A DNA stretch of 29,587 nucleotides from Bifidobacteriaceae bacterium (GTDB lineage: Bacteria; Actinomycetota; Actinomycetes; Actinomycetales; WQXJ01): the NCBI GenBank assembly GCA_031279575.1, contig JAITIG010000123.1, positions 1 through 29,587 on the forward strand. Reading direction: 5' to 3'. Shown here in pieces: positions 15,338 to 22,956 of the stretch. Every line of letters starts with the position of its first letter. Within the stretch, counting starts at the first letter, position 1. A program made the translations under genes and the position numbers. The notes beneath the pieces are model-generated. The model worked only from the letters and a program-made list of their open reading frames with translations. It was not told where the DNA came from and ran no database searches.

Positions 15338-16108
15338 TCAGGCGGGGCGGCGGGCGCGGCGGCGGAAAACGCCCGGGGTCTCGCCGGTCAGGCGGACCAG
15401 CTGCCTGGTCAGGCTGGGCTGATCGTAGAAGCCGGCCCTGGTCGCCACCTCGGAGAGCGGCAGGTCGGTTTCCGCCAGCAGTTCCATGGCCCGGTCCGCC
15501 CGCTGGAGGAGCACATAGGCCCGGGGCGTCAAACCGAACACCTTGCGCATGTTGCGGTCCAGGGTCGAGGTCGACATGCCGGCCGCCCGGGCCAGTTCCG
15601 CCACCGCCGGCAACCGCGGCGCCTCGGCCGCCAAAGCGGCCCTGACCAGGGCCACCGCCCGCCCCAGCGACTCCCCGATCTGCTCCGAGGAGCCCAGGGC
15701 CGCCAGCGGCGTCGACACGGTCACCACGCCCACGGCGGCCCGCGCCCCGCCCGCGCCCTGGCGGAACAACGGCAGCTTGGTGGTCAGGTGCCAGCCGGGT
15801 TGGCCGCGCTCGGCGCGGATAACCTCCAACTCGCCGCGCAGGGGCTTGCCGGAGGCCATCACCGCGGCGTCCTGGGCCTCGTAGCGCTCAGCCAAACCGG
15901 GCAGGAACAACTCGCCCGCCGTCCGCCCAATCACCTGCGCCCGGGTGGCGGCCGAGGAGCGGCGCACAAACGCCTCGTTGACCTCGACATAGCGGCCGGT
16001 GGCATCTTTGATGGCGAACATCACGCCCGGCAGGTCCGCCCAGAGCGCCACAAGTTCGGGGGTGAGGTCCAAACCCCCCAAAAGAGCGTTGTCGGTTTCG
16101 CGCGCCAT
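15338..16108 (-). CDS. PAS-domain AraC-family transcriptional regulator
   Basis: A 256-residue protein. Residues about 18-130 are a PAS fold (LWADLPGVMFAIKDATGRYVEVNEAF, then a GRTAGEL turn), a ligand- or redox-sensing module. Residues about 150-250 contain two helix-turn-helix units of the AraC type (VAELARAAGMSTSTLDRNM and LSEVATRAGFYDQPSLTRQL) followed by the usual GETPGVFRRR. It diverges from putA, with 125 bp between the start codons, and putA here lacks the DNA-binding domain that lets the E. coli protein control itself; the inference is that this regulator controls putA and perhaps itself. A TATCAT -10 box on the minus strand (16124-16119) puts the transcript start only a few nt from the ATG, so the mRNA is nearly leaderless. 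Confidence 0.85.
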   Translation of the reverse strand: MARETDNALLGGLDLTPELVALWADLPGVMFAIKDATGRYVEVNEAFVRRSSAATRAQVIGRTAGELFLPGLAERYEAQDAAVMASGKPLRGELEVIRAERGQPGWHLTTKLPLFRQGAGGARAAVGVVTVSTPLAALGSSEQIGESLGRAVALVRAALAAEAPRLPAVAELARAAGMSTSTLDRNMRKVFGLTPRAYVLLQRADRAMELLAETDLPLSEVATRAGFYDQPSLTRQLVRLTGETPGVFRRRARRPA

Positions 16109-16152
16109 CCTGACCAGGATGATACAAGACTCCCTGGACTCGGATAAGGCAA

Positions 16153-16158
16153 TCTAAT
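16153..16158 (+). promoter_or_regulatory. Candidate -10 box of putA
   Basis: TCTAAT matches the -10 consensus at five of six positions, in the AT-rich centre of the regulator-putA intergenic region. No -35-like hexamer is found at the right distance, which would fit a promoter needing an activator such as the divergent AraC-type protein. Confidence 0.35.
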
Positions 16159-16233
16159 CAATTGGCAAAGACTGCTTGCGCCGAGACCCGCCCGCGTGGC
16201 GCGCCGCCCGGCGCCTAGATGATGGAGGTTCCC

Positions 16234-19200
16234 GTGACCCACCCCCAGCCCGACCCGGCCTCGCAAGCCACCGCCGACCAGTTGGTCGACGACGCCATCC
16301 GCCTGGCGCGCGAATGGTTCAACGCCACCGACACCCAGGCCTCCGCCAAGGAGATCGCCTCGAACAAGATGCTGGCCAAGCTGCTGCAAGACAAAGCCGG
16401 CTTGGAGTTCACCATGGCGTTTGTCGACCGGGTGGCCCGCCCGGAGGACAACCAGGTCGCGGCCAAAGAGCTGAAGAAGCTCGCCACCAGCGGCAACGTG
16501 CCCGATTTCATCGCGCTGCATGACCGCTTCCTGACCCTGGCCGGCGGGCGGGTGGCGCCGCTGATGGCGGACCTGGCCATGCCGCTGGCCCGCGCCCGCC
16601 TCCGCCAAATGCTGGGCCACCTGGTGGTCGACGCCGCCGACAGCCCCCTGACCAAGCACATCGAGCAAGCCAAGCAGGCCGGCTACCGGCTCAACCTGAA
16701 CCTGCTGGGGGAGGCCGTGCTAGGCGAGAAGGAGGCGGCCAAACGCCTGGCCCGGACCATCGGCCTGATCCGGCGGCGCGACGTGGACTACATCTCAATC
16801 AAGATCTCCTCGCTCGCCCCCCAGATTGTCACCTGGGACCGGGCCGGCTCGGTGGCGCGAGTCCTGGAGCACCTGCGCCCGCTGCTGCGCGCCGCCCGCG
16901 AGTCCGGCACCTTTGTCAACCTGGACATGGAGGAGTACCGCGACCTCGACCTGACCATGGACGCCTTCCAGCAGGCCATGATGGAGCCGGAGTTCTTGAA
17001 ACTGGAAGCCGGCATTGTGATCCAGTGCTACCTGCCGGACGCCTTGGGCGCCATGGAGCAGCTGGTCGGCTTCGCCGACGCGCGCCAGGCGGCCGGCGGG
17101 GCCCCCATCAAGATCCGGCTGGTGAAAGGCGCGAACCTGTCAATGGAGCAGGTCGAATGCCAGTTGCACGGCTGGGAGCAGGCCATCTACCCGACCAAGG
17201 AGGCGGTGGACGCCAACTATGTGCGCGTCATCGACTGGGTGACGCGCCCTGAGCGGCTGGGCAACCTGAAAATCGGCGTGGCCGGCCACAACCTGTTCCA
17301 CTTGGCGCTGGCCCACGTTCTGGCCTCCCGGCGCGGCGTGGCGGACCGGGTCGAGTTCGAGATGCTGCAAGGCATGGCGCCGGCCCAAGCCGACGCGGTC
17401 AAAGCCACCACCGGCTCGGTGCTGTTCTACACGCCGGTGGTGGCGGCCGAGGACTTCGATGTCGCCATCGCCTACCTGGTGCGCCGCCTGGAGGAGAACG
17501 CGGCCCCGCAGAACTTCCTCCACCAGTCATTCGCCCCGGTGGCCGACCCGCTGGCGATAGCCGAGGCGGCGTTCCGCCAGTCGGTGGCCGAGCGCGAGAA
17601 GTACTCGTTGCAGCCCCGCCGCGGCACTGTTCCGCCGCCGCCCGCCGAGGGCTTCTACAACCAGCCGGATTCCGATGCCGCCGTCCAGTCCCAGCGCGAT
17701 TGGGCCTTGGCCGCGCTGGCCCTCCAGCCGCCCGCCCAGGCGGTCCCCGAACTGGCCAGCCGGCGGGCGGTGGACGAGGCCATCGGGCAGGCGGTCAAAG
17801 CCGGGCAGGCTTGGGCGGCGACCCCGGCGGCCGAGCGGGCGCGGGCGCTGCGGCTGGCGGCCGACAAGCTCAACGCGGCCCGCGGCGACCTGCTGAACAT
17901 CATGGCGCACGAGGGCGGCAAGACCATCGCCGAGGCCGACCCGGAGATCAGCGAGGCGGTGGACTTCGCCCGCTACTACGCTTTGAGCGCCGTCGAGACG
18001 CTGGCGCGCGAGGGGCTGGTGTTCACGCCGTCCAAGGTCACCGCGGTGATCCCGCCGTGGAACTTCCCGGTGGCGATCCCGGTGGGCGGGGTCATGGCGG
18101 CGTTGGCGGCGGGCTCGCCGGTGGTGATCAAGCCGGCCAAGGCGACCAGGCGCTGCGTCGAGGTGGCGGTGGCGGCGATCCAGGCGGGCCTGGCGGAGGC
18201 GGGCGCGCCGGAGGGCATCCTGCGGGTGACGCACGTCGCCAACCACGAGCTGGGCCAGCGCTTGGTGACCCACCCGGACGTGGAGACGGTGGTGCTGACC
18301 GGCTCGATCGAGACCGCCGCGATGTTCGCCGGCTGGCGGCCCGAGTTGAACCTGCTGGCGGAGACCTCCGGCAAGAACGCCATCGTGGTCACCCCCGCGG
18401 CCGATTTGGATTTGGCCGCCGCCGACTTGGTGAAATCAGCCTTTGGGCACGCCGGGCAGAAGTGCTCGGCGGCTTCGCTGGGCATTTTGGTGGGCTCCGT
18501 CTACCGCTCGCGGCGCTTCTTGGGCCAGTTGGCCGATGCCGTGCGGTCGCTCTCGGTGGGCCAAGGCTGGGAGGTGGGCACCACCATGGGGCCGGTCATC
18601 GAGCCCCCGGGCGAGAAGCTGCTTCGCGGCCTGACCAAACTGGACCCGGGCGAGAAGTGGCTGGTGCGGCCAGAGCAATTGGACGAGTCGGGCCGGCTGT
18701 GGTCCCCGGGCCTGAAGGTGGGGGTGGCGCCCGGGTCTTGGTACCACCTGACGGAGTGCTTTGGGCCGGTGCTGGGGTTGATGTTCGCCAAGGACCTCGA
18801 TGAGGCGATCTCGCTGCAAAACGCCACCGCTTTTGGCTTGACCGGCGGCATCCACTCGCTGGACCAGGATGAGATCGACCGCTGGCTCGACCGGGTCGAG
18901 GTCGGCAACGCGTATGTCAACCGGCACATCACCGGCGCCATTGTGCGACGGCAGTCGTTTGGCGGTTGGAAGGCCTCGGCGGTGGGCCCAGGCGCGAAGG
19001 CGGGCGGGCCCAATTATGTGGCCGAGTTCGGGGTTTGGACCGAAGCCGCCCCGCCGGCCGACGCCGCCGGGTGGGATGCCTGGCTGGAGGCGGCCCGCCA
19101 CTGCGACGCGGTGGCCTGGGCGGACGAGTTCGGGGTGGACCACGACGAGTCGGCGCTGCGGGTCGAGGCGAACATCTTCCGCTACCGGCCGGTGCCGGCC

Positions 19201-19533
19201 TACACCGTCAGGGTGGGCGAGGGGGCAATCGAGCACCAGGTGCAGCGGGTGCTCTCGGCGGCGGCGGTGGCGGGCGTGACGGCCCAAGTGTCCCGCTGGG
19301 GCGAGGAGACCCATGAGGAGTTCGCCCGCTCGGTGCGGGTCGGGATTGTCTCCGGCCGCATCCGGGTGGTGGGCCGCGCCCCGCTGTTGCGCGAGGCGGC
19401 CGCGACCCGCCTGGGCCAGGTGACGGTGCTGGACCAGCCAATCACCGGCGACGGCCGGCGCGAACTGCTGAACGTGCTGCACGAGCAGGCCTTGTCCATC
19501 ACCAAGCACCGCTTTGGGCACGTTCCGGACTGA
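16234..19533 (+). CDS. putA: Bifunctional proline dehydrogenase / L-glutamate gamma-semialdehyde dehydrogenase
   Basis: A 1099-residue enzyme that oxidises proline to glutamate in two steps. The N-terminal half is the FAD-binding proline dehydrogenase barrel (LNLNLLGEAVLG, YISIKISSL, NLDMEEYRDLDLTMD, KIRLVKGANL, GVAGHNLFHLA). The second half is an aldehyde dehydrogenase: PPWNFPVAIP, catalytic Glu710 in LLAETSGKNAI and catalytic Cys744 in GHAGQKCSAAS. There is no N-terminal ribbon-helix-helix domain, so it is not its own repressor; length fits the actinobacterial form rather than the 1320-residue E. coli form. The GTG at 16234 is chosen because GGAGG lies 5 nt upstream; in-frame ATGs at 16219 and 16222 precede or overlap that site. 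A C-terminal region of about 160 residues follows the dehydrogenase core, as usual in this class. Confidence 0.95.
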   Translation: MTHPQPDPASQATADQLVDDAIRLAREWFNATDTQASAKEIASNKMLAKLLQDKAGLEFTMAFVDRVARPEDNQVAAKELKKLATSGNVPDFIALHDRFLTLAGGRVAPLMADLAMPLARARLRQMLGHLVVDAADSPLTKHIEQAKQAGYRLNLNLLGEAVLGEKEAAKRLARTIGLIRRRDVDYISIKISSLAPQIVTWDRAGSVARVLEHLRPLLRAARESGTFVNLDMEEYRDLDLTMDAFQQAMMEPEFLKLEAGIVIQCYLPDALGAMEQLVGFADARQAAGGAPIKIRLVKGANLSMEQVECQLHGWEQAIYPTKEAVDANYVRVIDWVTRPERLGNLKIGVAGHNLFHLALAHVLASRRGVADRVEFEMLQGMAPAQADAVKATTGSVLFYTPVVAAEDFDVAIAYLVRRLEENAAPQNFLHQSFAPVADPLAIAEAAFRQSVAEREKYSLQPRRGTVPPPPAEGFYNQPDSDAAVQSQRDWALAALALQPPAQAVPELASRRAVDEAIGQAVKAGQAWAATPAAERARALRLAADKLNAARGDLLNIMAHEGGKTIAEADPEISEAVDFARYYALSAVETLAREGLVFTPSKVTAVIPPWNFPVAIPVGGVMAALAAGSPVVIKPAKATRRCVEVAVAAIQAGLAEAGAPEGILRVTHVANHELGQRLVTHPDVETVVLTGSIETAAMFAGWRPELNLLAETSGKNAIVVTPAADLDLAAADLVKSAFGHAGQKCSAASLGILVGSVYRSRRFLGQLADAVRSLSVGQGWEVGTTMGPVIEPPGEKLLRGLTKLDPGEKWLVRPEQLDESGRLWSPGLKVGVAPGSWYHLTECFGPVLGLMFAKDLDEAISLQNATAFGLTGGIHSLDQDEIDRWLDRVEVGNAYVNRHITGAIVRRQSFGGWKASAVGPGAKAGGPNYVAEFGVWTEAAPPADAAGWDAWLEAARHCDAVAWADEFGVDHDESALRVEANIFRYRPVPAYTVRVGEGAIEHQVQRVLSAAAVAGVTAQVSRWGEETHEEFARSVRVGIVSGRIRVVGRAPLLREAAATRLGQVTVLDQPITGDGRRELLNVLHEQALSITKHRFGHVPD

Positions 19534-19566
19534 CCCGGCCGTTTGTTGAGCCGCGCCGGGCTGGCT

Positions 19567-19737
19567 GTTGGCGCCTGCCGGCCGGGCCGAGTTGACCCGG
19601 CCGCCGGCCGCCCCCGGCGACTGGCCGCCCCCGGCAGGCCGTTGGCGCCTGCCCGGCCGGGCCGAGTTGACCCGGCCGCCGGCCGCCCCCGGCGACTGGC
19701 CGCCCCCGGGCAGGCCGTTGGCGCCTGCCCGGCGGGG
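19567..19737. repeat. Tandem repeat of 74-76 bp, two full copies plus a partial
   Basis: Copies begin with GTTGGCGCCTGCC at 19567, 19641 and 19717; the third stops after about 21 bp. Units 1 and 2 are nearly identical and differ by one or two single-base length changes in C or G runs. Each holds a hairpin GGCCGGG-N9-CCCGGCC around GAGTTGA. The array lies between the convergent stops of putA and the last tad gene, so it can serve as a double terminator. No protein is assigned to it. Confidence 0.85.
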
Positions 19738-19754
19738 GGCGGGGTTGCCGCGGG

Positions 19755-20186
19755 TCAAGGCGGGCCGGCCTCGGCTGAGGCTTGCGCCTGGCGCGGGCCC
19801 AGCACCACCAGGCGCACCGGCACCGCGCAGGCCGCCCGCAATCCGGCAGCAGGCGCGGCGGCGCACTCAAGCAGGTCCGCCTCCATCGCCCCGGCCACGC
19901 GGCGCGCCTCGGCGCAGGCCTGCTCCAGGCCCAGCCCGTCAATCAGCGCTTGCGCCCCGGCCAAGGCGGCCAGGTCCGCCGCCGCCTGGGCGCGGTGGCG
20001 CGCGCTGACCGCCTGGGCTGTGGCCGCGAACGCCACCGCGGCCGAGGCCAAAGCTGCCACCAGCCCAATCGCCAGGACCGAGCCTGAGCCGCCCGCCGCC
20101 GCCCGCCCGCCCCGGCGCCCCCGGCACCCGCAGCGCCGGCGGCGCGGCCGCAAGCGATCCCGCGGGTTTGGGCTAGCCCGCGCCAC
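19755..20186 (-). CDS. TadE-like pilus-locus protein (secretion-neighbourhood type, Rv3654c-like)
   Basis: A 143-residue protein with an Arg-rich N terminus, then GSGSVLAIGLVAALASAAVAF (membrane helix) and ARHRAQAAADLAALAGAQAL, the hallmark of the small TadE-like proteins found at the end of actinobacterial tad loci. It probably acts as a minor pilin or assembly factor of the Flp pilus. The GTG start overlaps the tadE stop by 14 nt. In mycobacteria a helicase gene follows; here the locus ends and converges on putA. Confidence 0.75.
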   Translation of the reverse strand: MARASPNPRDRLRPRRRRCGCRGRRGGRAAAGGSGSVLAIGLVAALASAAVAFAATAQAVSARHRAQAAADLAALAGAQALIDGLGLEQACAEARRVAGAMEADLLECAAAPAAGLRAACAVPVRLVVLGPRQAQASAEAGPP

Positions 20187-20586
20187 CGCAGCCCCGCGAC
20201 GGCTCGCAGGCGGCGACCGCCAAGGCGGTCACCGCCTGGGCGCCCAGCAGCGGAATCGCCGCAGTGCCGGCGCACTCGACCGTGACCAAGCCGTTGGCCC
20301 GGCTGACCGCGACCTTGACGGGCCCTCCGGCGGCTTGGGCGGCGACGGCGGCCACCTCCGCGTCGGTCCAACCCAGCGCGGCGGCGCGGGCGCCCGCCCG
20401 GGCGGCATCGTGCGCTTGGAGCTGGCTGACCGCCGCCGAGCCGAAGCCCGCCAGCAAACCCAGCAGCGCCACCACCGCGGGAAGGGCCAAAGCCAGCTCG
20501 ACCGTCACTGCCCCGGCCTCGGCCCGCCGGGGCCGCCCGCGGCCCGGTCCGGCCGAATTCGGCGGCGCCCGATGGCCGGGGGGCAT
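20173..20586 (-). CDS. tadE: TadE-family pilus assembly protein / minor pseudopilin
   Basis: A 137-residue protein: basic N-terminal tail, then GAVTVELALALPAVVALLGLL, the TadE signature with the conserved glutamate one helix turn into the membrane segment, followed by AHDAARAGARAAALG and a small outside domain containing two cysteines near the end. TadE and TadF are pseudopilins processed by the prepilin peptidase and needed for Flp pilus assembly. Start and flp stop share one base (TGATG), indicating coupling. The open frame continues upstream, but only inside flp. Confidence 0.85.
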   Translation of the reverse strand: MPPGHRAPPNSAGPGRGRPRRAEAGAVTVELALALPAVVALLGLLAGFGSAAVSQLQAHDAARAGARAAALGWTDAEVAAVAAQAAGGPVKVAVSRANGLVTVECAGTAAIPLLGAQAVTALAVAACEPSRGCGGAG

Positions 20587-20822
20587 CAGTTCAGCGCTTT
20601 TTGGACAATGGCCAGCAGCCAACCGCGCACCGCGTCCGATTGCAAGATGGCCAGCAACAAGCCGGCGAAGCCGGCGGCGGTCAGAATCGCGATGGCGTAT
20701 TCGGCGGTGACGCCGCCTGCCTCGCCATCGGCGAAAATGTCTGCCTCGAAAGGGCCGGCTGCCGGGTCGGGCCGAAGCTGGCCCAGGGCCGGGGGTCTGA
20801 AACTGCTCTTATTCGCGCTCAT
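20586..20822 (-). CDS. flp: Flp-type pilin (DUF4244/Rv3656c-like)
   Basis: A 78-residue prepilin. A hydrophilic leader of about 37 residues ends in EAG, then GVTAEYAIAILTAAGFAGLL; the arrangement G-x-x-x-x-E-Y is the cleavage and assembly motif of Flp pilins, with the hydrophobic helix packing the fibre core. GGAGG lies 6 nt before the ATG, the best ribosome-binding site in the locus, as expected for the most abundant product. No prepilin peptidase (TadV/CpaA) gene is in the window, so processing must be supplied from elsewhere. Confidence 0.88.
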   Translation of the reverse strand: MSANKSSFRPPALGQLRPDPAAGPFEADIFADGEAGGVTAEYAIAILTAAGFAGLLLAILQSDAVRGWLLAIVQKALN

Positions 20823-20938
20823 ATCGCGCCTCCTTCGGGTTGGTGGGTTACCCCTCCAGCGTTGCGCTTCGGCTCCCGCTGTGCCGCTGAGAAAGAAAAG
20901 GCCTGTGGACAGCGCAGAAAGCCGCGGCGCTGCGCCAA

Positions 20939-21964
20939 TCACAGCGGCGCCAGCCCGGCGGCCAGCGACAGCATGACTGGGACCAGCCCAATGGCGACAA
21001 AGGCCGGCAGGTAGCACAGCCCCAGCGGCGCCATCAGGTGTACACCCAAGCGGGCGGCGGCCTGGGTCAGCCTGCGGCGCTCGGCTCGGCCCAAGCGCGC
21101 CGCCAGCCCCTCCAGCAGCGGCCCCGCCTCGACGCCCGAAGTCCACACCAAGGCCAAAGTGTCCCGCAGCGCGGCTGTGAACGGGCCCGCCTCCGGGGCG
21201 CCGGCCGGGGCGGACTGCCAGGCCTCGTCCCAGGGTTGGCCGCGACCCAGGGCCTGGCCCACCGCCGCCAAGGAGCTTCCAAACTTCCCCTCCCACGCCT
21301 CTCCCACCTGCAGCAATGCGGCTGGGAGGGGCAGGCCCGCGCGCAGCGCCGCCGCCAAGACGGCCGCCAGCATGGCCTCGGGGCCGCCTGGGCGGCTGGC
21401 GGCCCGGATCAAGGCCCCGCTCCACATCCGGCCCAGGGCCACCAACCCCAGCCCCGCCGCCAAGGCGGCCGTCCCGGCGCCGCCGCCCAACAACGCCGCC
21501 ACCGGGTTGGCCCCCATGGCTGTGCCCAGCACCAGGCCAAGCACCGGCAGGAACTGCAGCAGGCGGGCGCTGGACTTCGGCCCGGCGATGGCGGCGGCGC
21601 GGGCATCGGCTGTCTCCTGCGCGTCTTGCAGGGCCGCGATGACCGCGTCCAACAGCTCCGCCGTCGAGGCTCCGGCATGGCCGCCGATTTGGTGGACCGC
21701 CAGCACCGCCGTGGCGCACGGCTCCACCGCCGTCCCCGCCTGGGCGGCCGCCCAGGCCGCCAAGCCGCCTTCGCCCGCGGCCAAGCTGCGGGCGCCCGCA
21801 GCTGGTCCGAGCAGCGGGCGCCACACCTCTGGGCCTGCCAAACCAGCCCGCGCCAGGGCTCTGACCTGCGCTAACGCGCTGGCAACGGTCTCTAGCGAAG
21901 CTTCGGGCCGGTTCGCTGGGGCAGGGCCAGCCGGTAAGGCCGGCCGGGCGGGGCGGCCCGTCAC
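20939..21964 (-). CDS. Pilus platform protein with two T2SF domains (TadB-TadC fusion)
   Basis: A 341-residue membrane protein. The first T2SF-like half (about 25-165) has the helical cytoplasmic pattern LAQVRALARAGLAGPEVW...ELLDAVIAALQDAQETADARAAA and ends in two membrane helices. A second half (about 205-341) repeats it: AMLAAVLAAALRAGLPLPAAL...GPLLEGLAARLGRAERRRL, then GLCYLPAFVAIGLVPVML. In most tad loci, including mycobacteria, these are two genes, tadB and tadC; here one gene holds both and the usual extra N-terminal helices of TadB are missing. It is the inner-membrane platform on which the TadA ATPase acts. The GTG start overlaps the tadA stop (GTGA). Confidence 0.82.
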   Translation of the reverse strand: MTGRPARPALPAGPAPANRPEASLETVASALAQVRALARAGLAGPEVWRPLLGPAAGARSLAAGEGGLAAWAAAQAGTAVEPCATAVLAVHQIGGHAGASTAELLDAVIAALQDAQETADARAAAIAGPKSSARLLQFLPVLGLVLGTAMGANPVAALLGGGAGTAALAAGLGLVALGRMWSGALIRAASRPGGPEAMLAAVLAAALRAGLPLPAALLQVGEAWEGKFGSSLAAVGQALGRGQPWDEAWQSAPAGAPEAGPFTAALRDTLALVWTSGVEAGPLLEGLAARLGRAERRRLTQAAARLGVHLMAPLGLCYLPAFVAIGLVPVMLSLAAGLAPL

Positions 21965-22956
21965 AGGCCCAGCCGCCGGCTCAGCGCCTCCCAGCCGGGC
22001 CCTGTGCGCGAACCGCCCGGCTCAAACACCACCGCGGGCGCCGCCGCCAAATCAGACCCGGCCAACTCGAAGGCGGCCAGCGACCGCACCCGGCGCACCC
22101 CGTCCCGGCCCCGCGCCAGATGGACCGCGGCGCCCAGGGCGGCAGCGGCCTGGACCGCCACCGTGCGCCCGTCCATCCCGGCCAAGGAGCCAAGAGCGGC
22201 CAAGCGGGCGGGCACATCCTGAGACGAGTTGGCGTGGATGGTGGCGGCCGAGCCCTCGTGGCCGGTGTTGAGCGCCGTCAGGACCTCGCGCACCTCCGGC
22301 CCGCGGCACTCGCCCAAGACAATGCGGTCTGGCCGCATCCGCAACGACTCCCGCACCAAGTCCGTCAGTGTGACCAGGCCCCGGCCCTCCGCATTGGCGC
22401 CGCGCGCCTCCAGGCGAACGCAATGCGGGTGCGTGGTGATGATCTCCTGCGCCTCTTCAATCACCACCAAGCGCTCAACTGGCGGCGCCAAGGAGATCAA
22501 GGCGGACAGCAGCGTGGTCTTGCCCGCCCCGGTCGCGCCCGATACCAGGAAGTTCACCCGCGCCGCCACCAAGGCGCGCAGCAGATCCGCCCCGGCGGCG
22601 TCCACCGTGCCGGCCGCCTGAAGCTCCCGCAAGCTCAAACCCTCGCGCCGGAAGACGCGAAATGAGATCAGCGGCCCGGCCGGCGCCACCGGCGGCACCA
22701 CGGCGTGCATCCGCACCCCGCCCGGCAAGTGCGCGTCAACGGTGGGCGAGGCGTCATCCAGCCGCCGGCCGGCCTGGGCGGCCAGTTGCTGGGCCAGCGC
22801 CCGCACGGCGGCCGCGTCACCGAGGTGCAGCGCCATCCGCCGCAAACCCCCGGCCCCATCCACCCAGACCGCGTCTGGCCCATTGACCAGGACGTCTGTC
22901 ACCGACGGGTCCTCCAACAAGGCCGCCAGCGGGGCCGGCGCGCGCAAAGCGCTCAC
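21961..22956 (-). CDS. tadA: Tad pilus assembly ATPase TadA/CpaF
   Basis: A 331-residue secretion ATPase of the CpaF family. Visible motifs: VTDVLVNGPDAVWVD in the N-terminal domain, Walker A GATGAGKTT (about residues 140-148), Asp/Glu box VVIEEAQEI, Walker B RIVLGECRGPE, and His box TGHEGSAATIHANS. It powers Flp pilus extension from the cytoplasmic face. It is shorter than CpaF proteins with long N-terminal extensions but close to the mycobacterial form. GGAGG is 4 nt before the GTG at 22956 and only 1 nt before an ATG at 22959, so GTG is preferred; either overlaps the ssd/cpaE-like stop. Confidence 0.92.
   Translation of the reverse strand: MSALRAPAPLAALLEDPSVTDVLVNGPDAVWVDGAGGLRRMALHLGDAAAVRALAQQLAAQAGRRLDDASPTVDAHLPGGVRMHAVVPPVAPAGPLISFRVFRREGLSLRELQAAGTVDAAGADLLRALVAARVNFLVSGATGAGKTTLLSALISLAPPVERLVVIEEAQEIITTHPHCVRLEARGANAEGRGLVTLTDLVRESLRMRPDRIVLGECRGPEVREVLTALNTGHEGSAATIHANSSQDVPARLAALGSLAGMDGRTVAVQAAAALGAAVHLARGRDGVRRVRSLAAFELAGSDLAAAPAVVFEPGGSRTGPGWEALSRRLGL

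Noticed and set aside
19567..19737. CRISPR-like array
   Set aside because: The whole 75-bp unit is repeated with no unique spacers, and there are no cas genes.
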